41,898 nucleotides of DNA, from contig CALWEY010000067.1 in the NCBI GenBank assembly GCA_944377435.1, forward strand, positions 1 through 41,898, given 5' to 3'. Positions within the stretch are counted from its first letter, which is position 1. Every line of letters starts with the position of its first letter. A program made the position numbers and the translations under genes. Below, piece by piece: positions 14,642 to 28,300 of the stretch. The stretch is from an uncultured Clostridia bacterium (GTDB lineage Bacteria > Bacillota > Clostridia > Christensenellales > UBA1242). The notes under the pieces were generated by a model, which was given only the letters and a program-made list of their open reading frames with translations, was not told the DNA's origin and searched no databases.

Positions 14642-16096
14642 CTACCAAATTTTTTCACGCATTTTATTTGAAATTATTATTGAACTAACGCAAAGTCCAA
14701 TTAGCACAACTAGTGATATTGAAATATATATCCATAATGTATTTTGTCCAATAGTTTTTGCGTTTAATGTTATTGTTTTTGAAATTGAATTTCCAAGTGT
14801 GTTATCTGCATTTATAAATCTAACTTGAATTATATATTCTCCGGCAAGAGATGGTTCAAATTTTATATGAGAACCGAGAGCGTACATACTGCCATTAACA
14901 AGCCATACAATTTCATCTTCATCATAATAATTTTGTGTGTCAATTGTACAATCAAAAGCCTGAACATTTGTTGAAGCGTTTGAATATGTTTTTGTTACAA
15001 TTGTGAATTCTTTTTCTTCTGTTACAACTTTTGGATTTATTACAATTTCATAAACTTCGCTTGTTACTACAATGTTATCTATTGTGGTTGCTTGTGCAAA
15101 AATTTTATATGTTCCTGTTGGATTTTGAAGTGGGTTAAATGTATAATTTTTTTGATTAGTTTGTGTACTTTGTTTTTTGTAAATATGATCATCAGGAGAT
15201 TTTAAAAACCATGTTATTTGATAATCTTTTGTTATAGGAACATCTGCCGTAAAAGATATTGGTTGATTGTGATCATCATATGTTTGAACAAGATTTCCGC
15301 TGTGAGTTATGTTAATAACATAATCTTCATTTGTTGTAATTACTAGTTTTATTGTTGCTGATATTTTTTGATTGTTTTCTATTTCAACTGATATCTCGGT
15401 TTCGCCAATTTTAATCATGTCTTTTGTTATTGTTATGGACGATGATTTATCGGTAAGTGTTTGAGAGCCTATTTTCCATATGTAATTATAAGAAATGCTA
15501 GGGTCTAGATAATCAGCATACTCTAAAATCACATTAAGTTTAATATCAGAAAAAGATTCATAGAGTTGAGTTAAACTATTTTCGTTTTGTATGTTAATTC
15601 TTTCAAGTACTGCATAATTACAGCAAATAGTTATTTTACTGCTCTGGGATTGTAATGTGGAAATTACTTCAATTGTACAAGGTTTTAATGGTGTTATGCT
15701 TATGTCTTTTCCGTGTAATTCAAGTTTGTAATATTCGTTAATATATTCGCTAGATGAAAAAGAAATGTTGTCGGTTTGTTGAGTTGTTAGATTTTTTATT
15801 GTCCATGTCATTTGGTCGATGATTTCAGTTGTTGGAATTGAGAAATCTGACATAGTTATATCTGTTTTTACTAAATAAGTTTTATATGGATTTTGTATAT
15901 TTTTTTCAAAATTTATTTGATAAATTCCGTTATTTTTTTGAACTTCAAGGTCATTTTCTATGTAATTTAATGTACTAGTTATTGAAGTTACACTGGGGTC
16001 CTGAGCTAACACATTTTGTAAATTTATGGTATTAAAACTAAATATCGAAAAAACCATCAAGACAAAAATAAATAGACAATATTTACTCTTTTTCAT
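14642..16096 (-). CDS. Membrane-anchored surface protein with Ig-like repeats
   Basis: A 484-residue secreted protein. The start is the ATG at 16096, 8 nt after AAGGAG on the minus strand; an in-frame ATG 27 nt upstream has no site. A signal peptide (KKSKYCLFIFVLMVFSIFSF) probably ends after NVLA-Q. The ectodomain contains at least three Ig/PKD-like modules seen as W-bearing strands followed by a Gly-Tyr or Glu-strand pattern: YNYIWKIGSQTL, YQITWFLKSPDD...GTYKIFAQAT, and EIVWLVNGSMY...GEYIIQVRF. The C-terminus is one transmembrane helix (LWIYISISLVVLIGLCVSSI) and a short basic tail, so the protein is held in the membrane and not by sortase. It is divergent from the giant gene, whose Ig-like modules look similar, and probably belongs to the same surface apparatus. 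Confidence 0.85.
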   Translation of the reverse strand: MKKSKYCLFIFVLMVFSIFSFNTINLQNVLAQDPSVTSITSTLNYIENDLEVQKNNGIYQINFEKNIQNPYKTYLVKTDITMSDFSIPTTEIIDQMTWTIKNLTTQQTDNISFSSSEYINEYYKLELHGKDISITPLKPCTIEVISTLQSQSSKITICCNYAVLERINIQNENSLTQLYESFSDIKLNVILEYADYLDPSISYNYIWKIGSQTLTDKSSSITITKDMIKIGETEISVEIENNQKISATIKLVITTNEDYVINITHSGNLVQTYDDHNQPISFTADVPITKDYQITWFLKSPDDHIYKKQSTQTNQKNYTFNPLQNPTGTYKIFAQATTIDNIVVTSEVYEIVINPKVVTEEKEFTIVTKTYSNASTNVQAFDCTIDTQNYYDEDEIVWLVNGSMYALGSHIKFEPSLAGEYIIQVRFINADNTLGNSISKTITLNAKTIGQNTLWIYISISLVVLIGLCVSSIIISNKMREKIW

Positions 16097-16302
16097 AAAT
16101 GCTCCTTTTTTATAATGTACCACAAATTTATAAAAAATAAAAATAATTTTTGTTTATTTCACTTTAAACTTTTATATTTTGCAAATTAAATATTACATAA
16201 AATTATCATTTTTCTGTTTTTTATTTTTCTGTTTATTTTGATTGCCATTTACTTGTATAATTTATATAATATAACTAAGAATAATAAGGACGGTGCAAGT
16301 GT
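16097..16302. promoter_or_regulatory. Divergent promoter region between the two surface-protein genes
   Basis: About 200 bp, very AT-rich. A direct repeat TTTTCTGTTT occurs twice near 16210-16235. On the plus strand perfect TATAAT motifs occur near 16256-16275 without a convincing -35 box. The giant gene has AAGGA 12 nt before its ATG. Confidence 0.45.
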
Positions 16303-19300
16303 ATGGAGTATAATAGAAAAAAATACTTATCTTTTTCAATTTTATTTTCATTTGTTTTTAGTCTTTGTGCTATATTTGGGGCGTTTTTTATCAACGCAAA
16401 TAAATTTACAAATTTAGATTTTTTACAAGCAGAAGAAAGTCAAACTGTAGACGATACAGCAGAATCTTCTGATATCAAAGAATATTGGGCAGATATTGTA
16501 GATAGTAATATGTCACAATATTCTTCTAACGCAACAACGCAAGCGATTGCAATTTCTAATTCGACTGAATTAGCAACATTTATGCAAAAGATAAATTCTG
16601 GAACTACATATAACAATGCTTATCTCACCAACGATATAGATTTATCTGGAAAAATTTGGACTCCAATTTCAACATTTAGTGGAATTTTTGATGGCAGAGG
16701 ATATACCATTAAAGGCTTAACAATTGATGAAAGTGTTACCACGGACAACAACAATTACGGCTTGTTTGCTTCAACTTCTAGGGCAATTATAAAAAACTTA
16801 TCACTTGAAGGTGTTAACATAAATATTCTTTCATCAAGTCTTAGGGCGGGAGCAATAGTAGGAACGGCTGAAGCTACACAAATTATAAATTGTGGTGCCA
16901 CAGGAACTATTAATGGTGGAAGTTATGTCGGCGGTCTTGTCGGTTACCTTTCTAACGGAATTATAACGCGATCCTTTTCGTATGTAAATGTTACATCAAA
17001 TTCGCAAATTCTTATTTATAGACAAGGCAGAATAATAAGAATGGCTTCTTTTGTTGGAGGTATAGTTGGTTATATTAGTAATACAAGCATAGATATGATT
17101 TTTCACTACGGTAGGGTTTCAACAAATGTTCCACCTATTATTAATCGTCCTGGTATTGGTATTCAACCCATAAGGACAAGTCAGCATCTATGTTTAGGAG
17201 GAATAGTCGGGTTTTGTGATACAACAGGAAATCCACAAATTAGCAATTTTTATTGTTCTAGTGACTTGGCGTATTCATATGGGACTATTGGTTCTTCCGT
17301 ATCAATTTCAACCTTTAATCAAAAAATAAGTCAAAATGATGCAAGTTATTGGATACCAGATACTTATGGAGTAATGCATGGTCAAATAAATAAAAAAGTT
17401 TTGCGTGGTGTTGGAAACATCGTTTTAAATTATAAAAATGTAAGATTGTCTTATAGTGGCGGTGAAAACATTATAAATCCAGACGAAAGCTCTGTTAAAG
17501 CCAATTATACAGCAACTAGTAGCAGTGAAAGGACATATTTATACAATATCCTAACGAGAGAAGGTAATATAGAAAACCAATTTTCAAGTAATTCAAATTA
17601 TAATTTTGAAAGTGTAACTTTTTCGCGCGTTGTTTCAGGTGATAGTGATGACCTAATTCGCGGGACCAACAATTTCTTTGAAAATAAAACATCAAAAAAT
17701 GAAAAAGTTGTATCAAGGTATAGTGAAAGATCATTGGGAGTTACATATAAAACAAATACATCTAAACTTACTTTGCAATTACAAAATGCAGGAAGCAATG
17801 ACTTTTTATTTAATGTTTCTAATTCAAACTATAATATAAATATTTTAAAAACATTTCAGGGTGAATATACAATAGAAACTCATGAAAGAGGAAAATATGT
17901 TCAAACATCATTTAATTTTCAAGAGTATCAAAATGTTGTTAAAAGCGCATTTATGACTGTTTCTAAAACAAATTTATATACTATTAAACTTGTTGATGGA
18001 AATAGTGCCACAAAAATTAGAAATAATTCTTACTATGTTCCATATGGTGAGCCATATTTAATAACATTTGTATCGGATTATTTTAATAGAATTACACAAA
18101 TAGGTAAAAATAGTTTAAGTACATCAAATATTTTGTTTGATAGTAAAGGGAATAATAAACCAAAACAGAATTGTAGTTATTTGTCTTCAAAAATTACAAC
18201 GACAACAACTGAAAAATATTACTTGAACAATTTGCAAGAAGTTACAATAAATTTAAATGCAAAAAATGAATATTTTGCAATTGCTGGTAATAGTCCTTAT
18301 TTTATTTTAAATCAAAACGGAACAACTTTAATAGAAAATAATGTTACCTGTTATGTTATGGTAGATAAAGCGTTGAGCAATGGAATAAATTATAACGGGA
18401 CAAACATTTTATACAACAAGACTATAAATATAAACAAATTCTATCCACTTTGGAGTAAATTTGTTGCGACAAAAATTGTTGAGCAAAGCACAGGAACAGA
18501 AATGTTGAAAAATATAACAAATTCCTATGCGGGTAGTTTAAACATATTTTACACAGGTATTTGGGACAGGCTTAACACCAATGAAAATATTTGGCAAGTT
18601 GAATGGAGTGGTGCAGATCAAGAAACAAAAATTACAACAAATAATACATCATATTTTAAAACTATTCCATCATCAACGATTTATTCAAAAACAAGCGATG
18701 GGCAGGAAACAATTACATTTGAATTAAAACCGGGTTATATTTTAAGTAGTGTTGATTTTTATTTAAATAGTGATAATGGAGCGAACAAAGTTACAAACAT
18801 AGATTCATATTTTGGTTGTTCGTATTCTCAAAATATTGGAAATTCAAACCTTAAAGTTAATAATTCATACACTATATCACAAAGCGATAATAATCAATAT
18901 TTATATACCTTGACATTTAAACATTTTATAGGTTTACAAAAAATACATTTAAATGTTGTTGAAAAGTCATTTGATTTTAATTTAAACGCAAATTTAGATT
19001 CAAAAGTTTACACTGACAAGTATCCAGCAACAGTTACCATAGAAAAAATTTTAAACAATGGAATAAATGACAAAGGTGTTAGTTTAACTAATACGATAGA
19101 TTTCCAAGCAAAATATAACAATACTTTTAAAATTACAGCAACAGCAAAACAGGGATATTCTTTACAAAATATGACTGTTGATAATATATTAGTTTTAGAT
19201 GCCAATAAACAAAATCTTAACTTTGGTTCTAACGATAAAAACAATATATTGACTATTGAAAATGTAAAAATAAATGAAAGTAAATATGAATATTACATAA

Positions 19301-22300
19301 CAATACACTCTTTAACTGATATAAGAACTGCGGGCTTTAAAATAACCTTACCTGTTGTTCAAAATACGGTAAATGTTACACTTTCTATTGATGGAGTGGG
19401 ACTTGGAGTCTTTGAAGATTTCTTAACAACACTAACCATAAATTGTTATAAAAATGATGTTGATGCAAAAAACGAACTTACAACAAGTGCAGGTGGAAAT
19501 CAGTTTAATATCAAAATAAAAACCGATGATGTATTTCAATTTATTCTATCATTATCATCTTCACAACAAGATTTTGCTTCAATAAAAACAGAAAACATCA
19601 CTATTACAAATCCGGCTGGGTTTAATAATTACAGTATAACAGGAGACAACAATACTTGGGGTTCGATTACCTTTAGTAAATTTGCTTTAAACAATAACAC
19701 AAATGTTAATGTATCTTTTAAGATTACGCTTTTGTCATCAAATATTAAAATTACTGATAATATATACAACAAGTCTACTGAGTATGATGAAAAGTTTACA
19801 TACGGAACAACAGTTTCGGTTTCAAGTAGTGGAAGCAACATTGTTTTAAATATTGTTGATGGAAATCAAAACATACAAAAACAATATGTATTAAATGATA
19901 TTTTAAATAACAAAGCCATTGAAAGTTTTGAACTTATAATTGATGGTGAAAAAACAATAATAAACAATCAAAGTGTACAAAGCTTTAACAGACAAATTTT
20001 AAAAACTAGTTTTAAAAATCACACAAGTTCTCCAATAGAAATTGTAATAAATCCAAATTATAAAGTTTCAAATGTTCACACAAATATTGTTTATAAATAT
20101 AGTGATAGTAATATTTTACCATTGCAATCAAATTCATCTAATAAGGTTCAAGTTCTAGTAAACGGGTTAGCAAGCGATTATGCATACGTTGGAAGTCCTA
20201 TTAAGTTAACAAATAGTAACATTACGGGTTACACATTCAAAGGCTGGATAATAATTTCTCGTGATAATGGTATTTTAAGCAGTATTGATTATTCAGCATA
20301 CACACCTCAATTAAATACTTCTTATACCGTTGGGTATAATGCCGGTGAGATTGAACCAAAAACTGATATATTCTTTATTGCAGTTTATCAGGCAAATGTA
20401 TATAATGTAAAATTTGATTATTCAAATTATACAGATGAATATAACACTTTTTCATTCACTCCTAGTTTTGTGCCTAATTCGGTAAAACTTGAATACGGAA
20501 CAAACAAGTTTATAATAGATGGAACAAATAAAATGCCACCTACACTAACAGCAAATCCTGCACTTTATAATTTTAATGGTTGGCAATATAAAAACGATGC
20601 AAATTATACATTACAATATTCTTCTTCTAGTTTTAGAATAAACACATTTAATTCAAATAATGTACCAAGTCAAGATGGTGCCGAAATTGTATTTACACCA
20701 ATTTTGTCGCCAGCAAAAGTAACTTATACACTTTATAATGATGTTTTAAACAAAGTTGTTGCAACCGGAAGCGTAACATATAAGAACAATGATTACACAA
20801 TAACAAATATTCCGACAAAAAGCGGATATAGTTTCGCAGGTTGGCAATATGAAGGCGTTGTATATCTTCCATTTAATAGTAGTACTGGCAAATTTGAAGC
20901 ATATAAGGCATACACATTGAATAAAGCGTCCGTACAATTTACACCAAAATGGAGTGCAAGAGAAATCAATGTAACATTTAATGCGGGCGAAGGAACTTTT
21001 AAAAATGGACAAAAAACAATAGCTGGAATTGTATTATATGGAACTAATATATATACAAGTGATGTATTTAATAATCTTCCAACATGGGTTACAGGCAACA
21101 ATGACATTGTTTATAAATTTGAATACTTTATATTAAAAGGCGATACAACTAAAAAAGTTTATTCAAGTAGTGATGTAAATAACTTTGTTTACGAAAACAC
21201 AGCACAAACAACTTTTATTGCTTGCTATAGTGTTTCAAGTGTAAATGCACAAATTTTAAGCGCAGATGGATTAACAAATTGGATATATGATGGAAACAAT
21301 CACTCCATAGAAGTTAATGAACTTTCAAGTTCTGTTTTAAATTTTTCGTATATATGGCAAAAACAAAATGCAAATGGAGATTGGCAAAATATATCTGGCG
21401 CAAACAATGTCTCATTAGATGTAAAAAATTTTACAGACAGTGGAATATATCGTTGCGTAGTTACAGCAAGTGCAAAAGCATACAATAATACTAATTCATA
21501 TTGCATTGGAGAAATTACAGCATATTCAAATGAGTTAAATATTCAAATTGAAAAAAGAAAATTAGAGTTTGTTGATGGTAGTTCTCAAACATTATCAAAG
21601 ATTATAAAATCATTTGATAATACCAATAAAGTGCCAGATAATTATTTGTATTTATCTAATATAGTAAGTGGTGAAAGCATAGAAGTTGTTGCAACATATT
21701 CAAGTATTCATGTTGCTGACAACATTAAAATGCAATTTGTTTTAAAAGCACTTAATTCAAATACAATTTTAGAAAATTATTATTACACAGAGATTTTAGG
21801 TAAAATAAATCCTTATATAATCAATTTTGATGTAAATGGAACTATATATCAAATTGGCGATACAAAAGATGAAATAACAATCGCACAAAAGTATTATTCA
21901 GTTAGAAATGCTGATAAATTGTTTTTGCAAAACAACAATATGTCAGTCTATGCAACTTTAAAAACATCTAAAAATGAAATTGGAACATATACACAAGAAA
22001 ATTTAGAATTTAAAATAAATATTTTTGATTTTTCTGTTCAAACAAAAGATCAAGATTTTACAAGCGATTTTTCTTATTTAATAAATGGACAATTTAATAT
22101 AAATGGTCAAGATTCTAATTCTATATCATTTAATATTATTGGTGTTTGCGAAGATAGTTCAAGCGTCGATATAGCAAATTTAATATCTTTTGATGTTTTA
22201 AGTCCTTCTTTTGAACAAATTCAAGATAATAACACATATAATGTTAAAATTATTGCAAATAAAAGTGATTTGCAAAGTCAAACTCTTAAAACAAAAATAA

Positions 22301-25300
22301 ATATCACACAAAATTATTGGATAAATAAAATAAATATAAACAATCAAGATGTAAGTATAGACACTTATGTTGTAAATAATGAATTGGTTTATCCAATAGA
22401 TAACACATTGTCTTCTATAACAATAAAAGTTTACATTACAACACTTCGAACAATTACATTTAATTATAACATTGTTGATGAGAAAGAACTTAGTGGTAAT
22501 GTTATTTATCAAACTAAATTTGCAACTCAAAAAACTATTGATTACAGTATTCAAAATTATGGTGCAGTTTTGCCTAATGAAGAAACTGTTGAAAGATTGG
22601 GCTATAATTTTGTTGGCTGGACAACTTCAAACGGAACAAAAATAACAAATAGTACCGTTTGGTTATACGAAGATATAACTCTTTATGCAAATTGGACAAT
22701 ATCCGATTTTGTTATTACAAAATATCTTGATAATTCAATTTATGAAGAAAATATTTTAGAAAAAGAATACAATGCAAAATCTAGTGAATTAAAATACGAA
22801 ATTGAAAACTTAAATGCTTATAGTTTAAGTTATAAGTATTTTTGGAAAAAAGGTTCGGTTTCACTGACCAATTCAAGTAACAAAATAACATTTAAAAATG
22901 TTACAGATAGTGGAGTTTATACATTAACAATCAGAGCAACATCAAACACTGACGCTAGATTATATTTAGAAAAAATATATACATTTATAGTTAATATAAC
23001 AAAGGTTAATATTTTCCAAAACTACATAAAATTAGATAAACAATATGACAAAACAAATCAGACAATTATAAATGATATAAATTTCGCTTTTGGTGAAATT
23101 GTTACAGTACAAGGTCAATATAATGGAGTAAATGCAAATAGCAAAATCAATTTAAATAAAGATGTTTGGTCTTTCACCGTAAAGGGAACAGATGCTCAAA
23201 CATCAAATTATAATTTAAATTTAGAAAATATCGATCCAAACAGTTTAATTTTACCAAGAGATGTTTCATTGACTATTGGGAATGGAAACATCACAAAAGT
23301 TTATGATGGAAAAATTGGAGAATATTCAAGTACATACAATTTTGAAAACATAAGTTTTGATTATACAATTAAAACTAATAGTGCAAATGTAGGAACATAT
23401 AACCAAGCAAGTAAAAATATCTCCATAGAAATTAGAAGAGATTTGATTTCAAATTTCAATATTTCAATTTTAGGTTATTTTGAAATTACATTAAAAACTA
23501 TTAACAACTTAGAATGGGAAGGAAAAACAAATGTAACATTTGACGGACAATTACACAGTGTATTCCCAAAATTGGGAGATATGTCTTCTTATTTGCAAGT
23601 AACATCTATTACTTATACAGGATTAAACAGTACAATTACATATGATTTAACAAATAGTGATGTAACAAATTTAGGTGTTTTAAATGCAGATACATATTTA
23701 GTAACTTGTGAATTTAAACAAAATGAAAATGTTTCTATATCTGAAATCCAAACAACGCTTGTTATAAATAAAAAAGTTATTGATGTTAAATATCTTGAAG
23801 ATGATTTTATATACGAAAAAGAGTATGACGGAACTAAAACTGTAAATTCTACATTAAATTTAGATATATTAGATAAACTTACAAATAAATCAATTTTAAA
23901 TGATGAATACCTATCTAAATATCTTCCAGAATTTGTTTACGAATTTGAAAATACACTCGCATCACAAAACGATACTGATTATAAAAACATTATTGTTAAA
24001 TTAGACCTTAAAAATGAAAATTCTAGCAACTATATTTTAAGTGGTGATGATTTTTCAGTAATTAAGGGAATTATAAATAAAAAATTAGTTTCTGTTAATG
24101 TAAATTCAATTAAAATTTATGATGCAAACAATTTTGTGGTAAATTCTTCAAATATATCAATAAACTTAACAGCAAATGATACTTTAAGTGGTGATATAAC
24201 ATTTAATGATATTGTAAATGTTGGAACTTATTACAATTTAAAAGACTATAATAAAACCATAAATTTGAGAATTTTCAATAATCAAGACAGTGTAGAATAT
24301 AACATCGAACAAAATTACATTTTAAATTTTGTTAATTCTAGTTCTACACAAGAACAACTACACAACAAATTACAAATTACAAAAGCACAAATAAATGTTG
24401 TAATAGTAAATGCAAAACAATATGTTTACACAGGAAAAGAGGTAAACATAGAGTACACAATACAAACTGCAATAACTATGCCAACAAGCGAACTAAAATT
24501 TAGATATTCACCTATTGGTCAAAATACAGTTTTAGATGATGATAAAGCTGTGCAAATTGGTAGTTATTCGTTTGAATGTTATTTAGATGGATTAGATAAT
24601 GACAACTTTGAAATCGTTTTAAACACAAGCGATAGAGTGTTTGAAATTATCACAAGACCACTTTTAATAAAATTTAATCAATCTAACGAGGCGAAAATAT
24701 TTGCTTATACTTTTGGACAAAAAGCAAAATATTCAAATGCCGAATATCCACAAGACAACATTTTTGCAAATGATTATACACTAGGCGAAGGAGATTTAAT
24801 TTCTTGGTCATTTACAACAACTGGTGAAAATGCAAGAAGTTATTACATTTTTGACGATTTACAAGTAACAAAAGAAGTTAGAATTACTAAAAATGGCGTA
24901 GATTACACAAAAAATTATAGTATTACATACAGTCAAAAATCACAAATTGTAATAGAAAAGAAAACACTTTCACTAGATTCAATATCATTTGTAGAAACAC
25001 AAACAACATACGATGGAACAGTAAAAGAAATTGTTGCAAATATCAAAACAGGCTTTTATGTTGATGGAAAAGAATATGTTATAACAATATCTTCAAAAGA
25101 GGAAAGTTTAGACGGTAAATTTACAAATATGCAAAGGACTTTGCCATGGACTGAAGATAGTGCAGTTATAATCGATTCCTTTGAAGACATTAAATATGCA
25201 GGATTATATTCATTTAACATAAGTTTAGATAATTATACATTATTAAATTCAAACAATATGTTTGAATACATGATAAATCAAGTTACTTTATCAGTAGCGA

Positions 25301-28300
25301 TAAATAATACTGATAAGGTTTATGATGGAACAAACGCAGTAACTAAAAGTAACATTGTAGTAGATGGTATTATTGAAGGGGATAATGTTACGGTTAGTGG
25401 GACTTACGATGACAAAAATGTTGGTTCAAATAAAAAAATAACATTAAATGTTGTTGCAAATGGTTTTGCCGATAAATATTTAATTAGTTCTTATAAGCTT
25501 CCTAACTTAAATTATTATGGAAACATTACAAAGAGAGCTTTAAAATTTAGCATAATCGATAAAATTTATACAACATATTATATTGGAACAACAACAGAAG
25601 TAGACATAATGTATTTCAATGTTGAAAATCTTGTTGTAGGAGAGCAAATAAGTGGAACCATTGATTTACACGCAACAAATGTGGGCAAATATATTTTAAA
25701 TGAATTGGACAGCGAACTTGTTTCATTCTCATTAAAAATTGAGGACTTGTTTGGAGATGATAGTACATCAAATTACTCTTATGACATTTTAAGCATTGTA
25801 GATAGTGAAGTTGATATATTACAATCACAAATTGTTGTTCAAATAAGTGAAAATAATCTTGTTTATAATGGCGATGTTCAATTACCAAAATTTACTTATA
25901 AAGTTTATAACGAACATGGTGATTTTGTAGATAGTGAAATTGCAAATGTAATAAAATCACAATATGCGTTAATGCCACAAGCACAAAACTACATTGCTAA
26001 TCCAATAAACGCAGGTATTTATAAAATAAAACTTTATACCGAAGATGCTGAAAAAACACCAAATTATATTCTTGTTAACGAAGACGGAGAGCTTGTACAA
26101 CAATATATAGTAAGAGATACACAACTTATAATAAATAAAAGACAAATTTCTATAAATATTGAAGAAACAATAAACTTTAATTACAATGGAAACAAAGCAA
26201 CTTACTACTTACAAAACAAAGATATAATTGACCCATCATCAACTAATAATAACGGTCTTGTTAAAGGTCATAATATAAAGGGAACATTGTCAACAAATGA
26301 TAGTGCTCTTGGTTCTTACATAGTGAACAATATCCTTGGTGATGATACTTTAAATACAACAAATAAAGTGTATTTAACATTGTTTAACATTCCACCTTAT
26401 GTAGATTTAAACAATGACGGTTTAGTAATTTACGGGGCAACAAGTGAAGATCTATCTGTTAACTATGAACTTGTGAGCATGTCAGCACATATTGAAATAA
26501 TCAATTTGTATGCAGAATTTGACATAGGACCAATTTCCACATTTGTGTATGACAAACAAGATAAACTCGCAAATGGACTAATAAAAATTAGACACATTCC
26601 AACAGACACAACATATACATTTATAAAAGGTGAAGAAAACTCAGTATTTTCTAATCTATTATATTACAGTACCGAAATTGGAGAAACAACAGAAACTGTT
26701 ATCAATGCAGGTAAATACTCATTTGTAATTACAATAGACGGTTCGGCAACAGTTGTTGAGTTCAATGTAAATAAGAGAACATTAAATATAAACATTTCAT
26801 CAAATAATAAAATTTATGATGGAACTCCTAATTTCATAGGCGATGTAAGTGCTGATAACATAATAGATGGCGATCAGGTTAACTTCGTAAATGTAATGTA
26901 TGTAGACAACGCATTAAGTCCAATTAGTGATGTAGGCAAACATCAAATAATTATTGAACTTGATGGAACAGATAGTTTTAACTATCAATTAAGTAGTGAT
27001 GTAATATATGGAGAAATAACAAAACGCCAAATTGCTTTAAGTGTAAAATCAGATGCAAACTTTGTTTATAGTGGCACAAATCCACAAATCGATAGCACTT
27101 TGTTAAATATAAGTGGAACACTGGCAAACGGTCAAAATTTAAGTGGATATGTTGTATTAAAATTTAAAGATGCAAGAACATACAATTTTGAATTAAATAA
27201 TCTTGATATAAGCAATTTAAAAGTTGTAACAAACTTGGATCAAGAAACAACAAGCAACTATGAGATTTTGTTTAATGGTCAAATTACAATAAATTCTCTA
27301 AATGTAGAGATTGTTGTTGATGAAATAGACTTTACTTATAATGGAAATAGCCAAGATATATTTAACAATTTAATTTTGCAAAATGTACCAAGTGAGATAG
27401 ATGCAGAAGCACATGATGCAATAAATATAAGTTACAACATAAATAATATTCCTGTTGATGCAGGTGATTATGTTGCAACAATTTCTTCAAATTCAAACAA
27501 TTTTGTGTTTATTGTTAAAGATTATGAAAATAATGAAATAGATTTTTCTATTAAGAAAAAAGATTTAACAATTCAAATAAACAAACAAGTGATTTATAAT
27601 CCAACAAGCGATCACAAACAAAACTTGCTAGTAGAAAATTTTGTTGGTATTGTTGAAAATCAATCAGTAAATGGAACATTCAAGTTATATCAAACAGGTT
27701 TAGATGTTGGAACATATCAAGTAAGTGATAATCAAGTTATTTTTGAAAATGTTGAAATTATCGTAAATGGTGTAAACATCATAAATACAAACTACAACCT
27801 ATTGGGTTATAATGGAAGTGTTGAAATAATTGCTTTTGATGTAACTCTTGTAAATTTAAAAACTGAAAGTTTTGTATATACTGGTTATGATATTTCATCA
27901 CAAATTGAATTGCAGTTTGTTGATGCAAACGGACAAGTTCAATCAATTACAATAGAAGATAGTTCTCTTGGAAACATAAGTATTGTAGAAGGTGAAGCAA
28001 AAAATGTTGGAACTTATAATGTTTCATTTACAATTAAAAATTGTAATACCGAAACAAATAATTTAACATTTGCAATCACTCCAAAAGAAATACAAAATAT
28101 CAATTACAGCAGAGACAAAAAATATTCTGGTGATAGTTTTGTATACAATCCAAGCGGGCTTACAAATTTAACATCAACAGACACATATTCAGGCGACAAC
28201 ATCATAATAAGAGGATACTATGTTGATGACAGCGGAATTTATACAAGCGAAGTTGGAACTCATACAATTAAATTTGTTATTGAAAATGCCGAAAATTTGC

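Noticed and set aside
16097..16123. An upstream minus-strand ATG for the Ig-like surface protein
   Set aside because: The AAGGAG site lies between it and the ATG at 16096, which starts a normal signal peptide.
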